Shown here: positions 6,324-7,006 of the stretch, piece by piece | Position numbering within the stretch: the first letter of the stretch is position 1 | Layout: each line of letters starts with the position of its first letter | Assembly: GCA_035513175.1 (NCBI GenBank) | Contig: DATKCN010000001.1 | Coordinates: forward strand, 1-7,006 | DNA: 7,006 nt | Direction of reading: 5' to 3' | From: DATKCN01 sp035513175 | Lineage (GTDB): Bacteria > Chloroflexota > Chloroflexia > Thermomicrobiales > CFX8 | Notes under the pieces: generated by a model | Told to the model about the DNA's origin: nothing | What the model saw: only the letters and a program-made list of their open reading frames with translations | Database searches by the model: none | Made by a program: the position numbers and the translations under genes

Positions 6324-7006
6324 ATGGCGCAAGACAGGCTGCCTTCATCACCAGGCTGTGAGTCATATCTACAACGTGTGGCTGTGTTGCTGCCTTGCTA
6401 CAACGAGGAATTGACGATCGGCTATGTCATCGACGACGTGAGGGCGTGTTGCTCTGGCGCTGAGATCGTCGTGTTCGACAACAACAGCACCGACCGCTCC
6501 GCGGCGATCGCCGCGGAGAAGGGCGTGCGGGTCGTGCGCGTTAGCAGCCAGGGAAAGGGCAACGTCGTCCGGGCCATGCTCAAGAAGGTCGAGGCGGACG
6601 TGTACGTCATGCTCGATGCCGACGCGACGTATCCAGCGGCCCGCATACCCGATCTCATCAAGCCCGTGCTCGACGGCACCAGTGACATGGTCGTGGGCGC
6701 GCGACTGGGGAGCCCCGAGGCCGGCGCATTTCGGCGCTTTCACCACACGGGCAACGTCATCCTTTGCCGAACCATCACCCTGATCTGGGGCGCGCGATTG
6801 ACCGACGTCCTCTCCGGCTACCGTGCCTTCACGGCCGAGGTCGCGCGCATCCTGCCCGTCGTCTCGAGTGGCTTCGAGGTCGAGACGGAGATGACCGTGC
6901 AGGCGCTCTTCTACAACATGACGATCTCGGAAGTCCCCATCGAGTACGGCGCGCGGCCCGAGGGCAGCTTCTCCAAGCTCCGGTCGTACCGCGACGGCTT
7001 CGCGAT
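6324..7006 (+). CDS. Family 2 (GT-A) glycosyltransferase, N-terminal part (cut by right edge)
   Basis: The open frame of 227 codons from ATG 6324 continues past the window end. It shows the GT-A fold of family 2 inverting glycosyltransferases: VAVLLPCYNEELTIGYVI (residues 19-36), the donor-base contact IVVFDNNSTDRS (48-59), GKGNVVRAML (77-86), and the metal-binding DxD as Asp98-Ala-Asp100 in VMLDADATYP. VVGARLG (123-129), LSGYRAF (163-169) and GFEVETEMTVQAL (183-195) follow, the last being the acceptor-side ED-like region. The RPEGSFSKLRSYRDG end (211-225) is typical of dolichyl-phosphate-mannose-synthase-like and prenyl-phosphate glycosyltransferases, so the acceptor could be a polyprenyl phosphate or a lipid-linked glycan. 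Any C-terminal membrane helices would lie outside the window. The start has a clear ribosome site 11 bases after the Nudix stop. The first 32 codons have low third-position GC (about 56 percent by hand) and the rest high (85-90 percent). Confidence 0.92.
   Translation, partial: MAQDRLPSSPGCESYLQRVAVLLPCYNEELTIGYVIDDVRACCSGAEIVVFDNNSTDRSAAIAAEKGVRVVRVSSQGKGNVVRAMLKKVEADVYVMLDADATYPAARIPDLIKPVLDGTSDMVVGARLGSPEAGAFRRFHHTGNVILCRTITLIWGARLTDVLSGYRAFTAEVARILPVVSSGFEVETEMTVQALFYNMTISEVPIEYGARPEGSFSKLRSYRDGFA

Noticed and set aside
6369..6746. Minus-strand open frame of 125 codons opposite the family 2 glycosyltransferase
   Set aside because: The plus strand carries an uninterrupted frame with the DxD and other GT-A motifs, so this is a shadow.
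1..7006. CRISPR arrays, insertion sequences, tRNA or rRNA genes, terminators
   Set aside because: I saw no regularly spaced direct repeats, no transposase frame or inverted-repeat pair, no RNA gene signature, and no GC-rich hairpin followed by a T run; both operons continue beyond the window, so terminators are not expected inside it.

Overview
This window is part of a surface-polysaccharide (O-antigen, capsule or exopolysaccharide) biosynthesis locus from a high-GC bacterium. It holds eight protein-coding genes with almost no non-coding DNA; the gene at each edge is cut by the window. GTG starts are common (gmd, the small methyltransferase, the Nudix gene) and a TTG start is possible for one glycosyltransferase. 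Nothing in the sequence (no rRNA, tRNA or ribosomal protein gene) fixes the phylum, so I do not name one.

Layout: two divergent gene sets start from a 49-base gap at 4545-4593. The left arm runs on the minus strand from 4544 to the left edge. In transcription order it holds a NovU/TylC3-type sugar C-methyltransferase, GDP-mannose 4,6-dehydratase (gmd), a small class I SAM methyltransferase, a family 4 (GT-B) glycosyltransferase, and the N-terminus of a polytopic membrane protein that resembles an O-antigen ligase/polymerase. Its genes overlap by a few bases or are 7 bases apart, so it reads as one translationally coupled operon. The right arm runs on the plus strand from 4594: a second GT-B glycosyltransferase, a Nudix hydrolase with a perfect Nudix box, and a family 2 (GT-A) glycosyltransferase that runs off the right edge.

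How the genes may work together (inference from families): Gmd converts GDP-D-mannose to GDP-4-keto-6-deoxy-D-mannose. The C-methyltransferase, whose stop overlaps the gmd start, is well placed to put a methyl branch on that ketosugar, giving a branched 6-deoxyhexose comparable to the virenose of Coxiella O-antigen. The glycosyltransferases would build the repeat unit, the small methyltransferase might O-methylate a sugar or cap the chain, and the membrane protein would polymerise or ligate the glycan. The final ketoreductase/epimerase and the GDP-mannose supply genes are not in the window.

The two most useful observations beyond annotation are the tight gmd/C-methyltransferase coupling and an eight-G run that forms part of the Shine-Dalgarno of the first left-arm gene. 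Hand counts also suggest a rise in third-position GC after the right-arm GT-B gene, which may mark the edge of an exchanged sugar cluster. I found no mobile element, CRISPR array, RNA gene or clear terminator, and no evidence for a wholly new kind of system.
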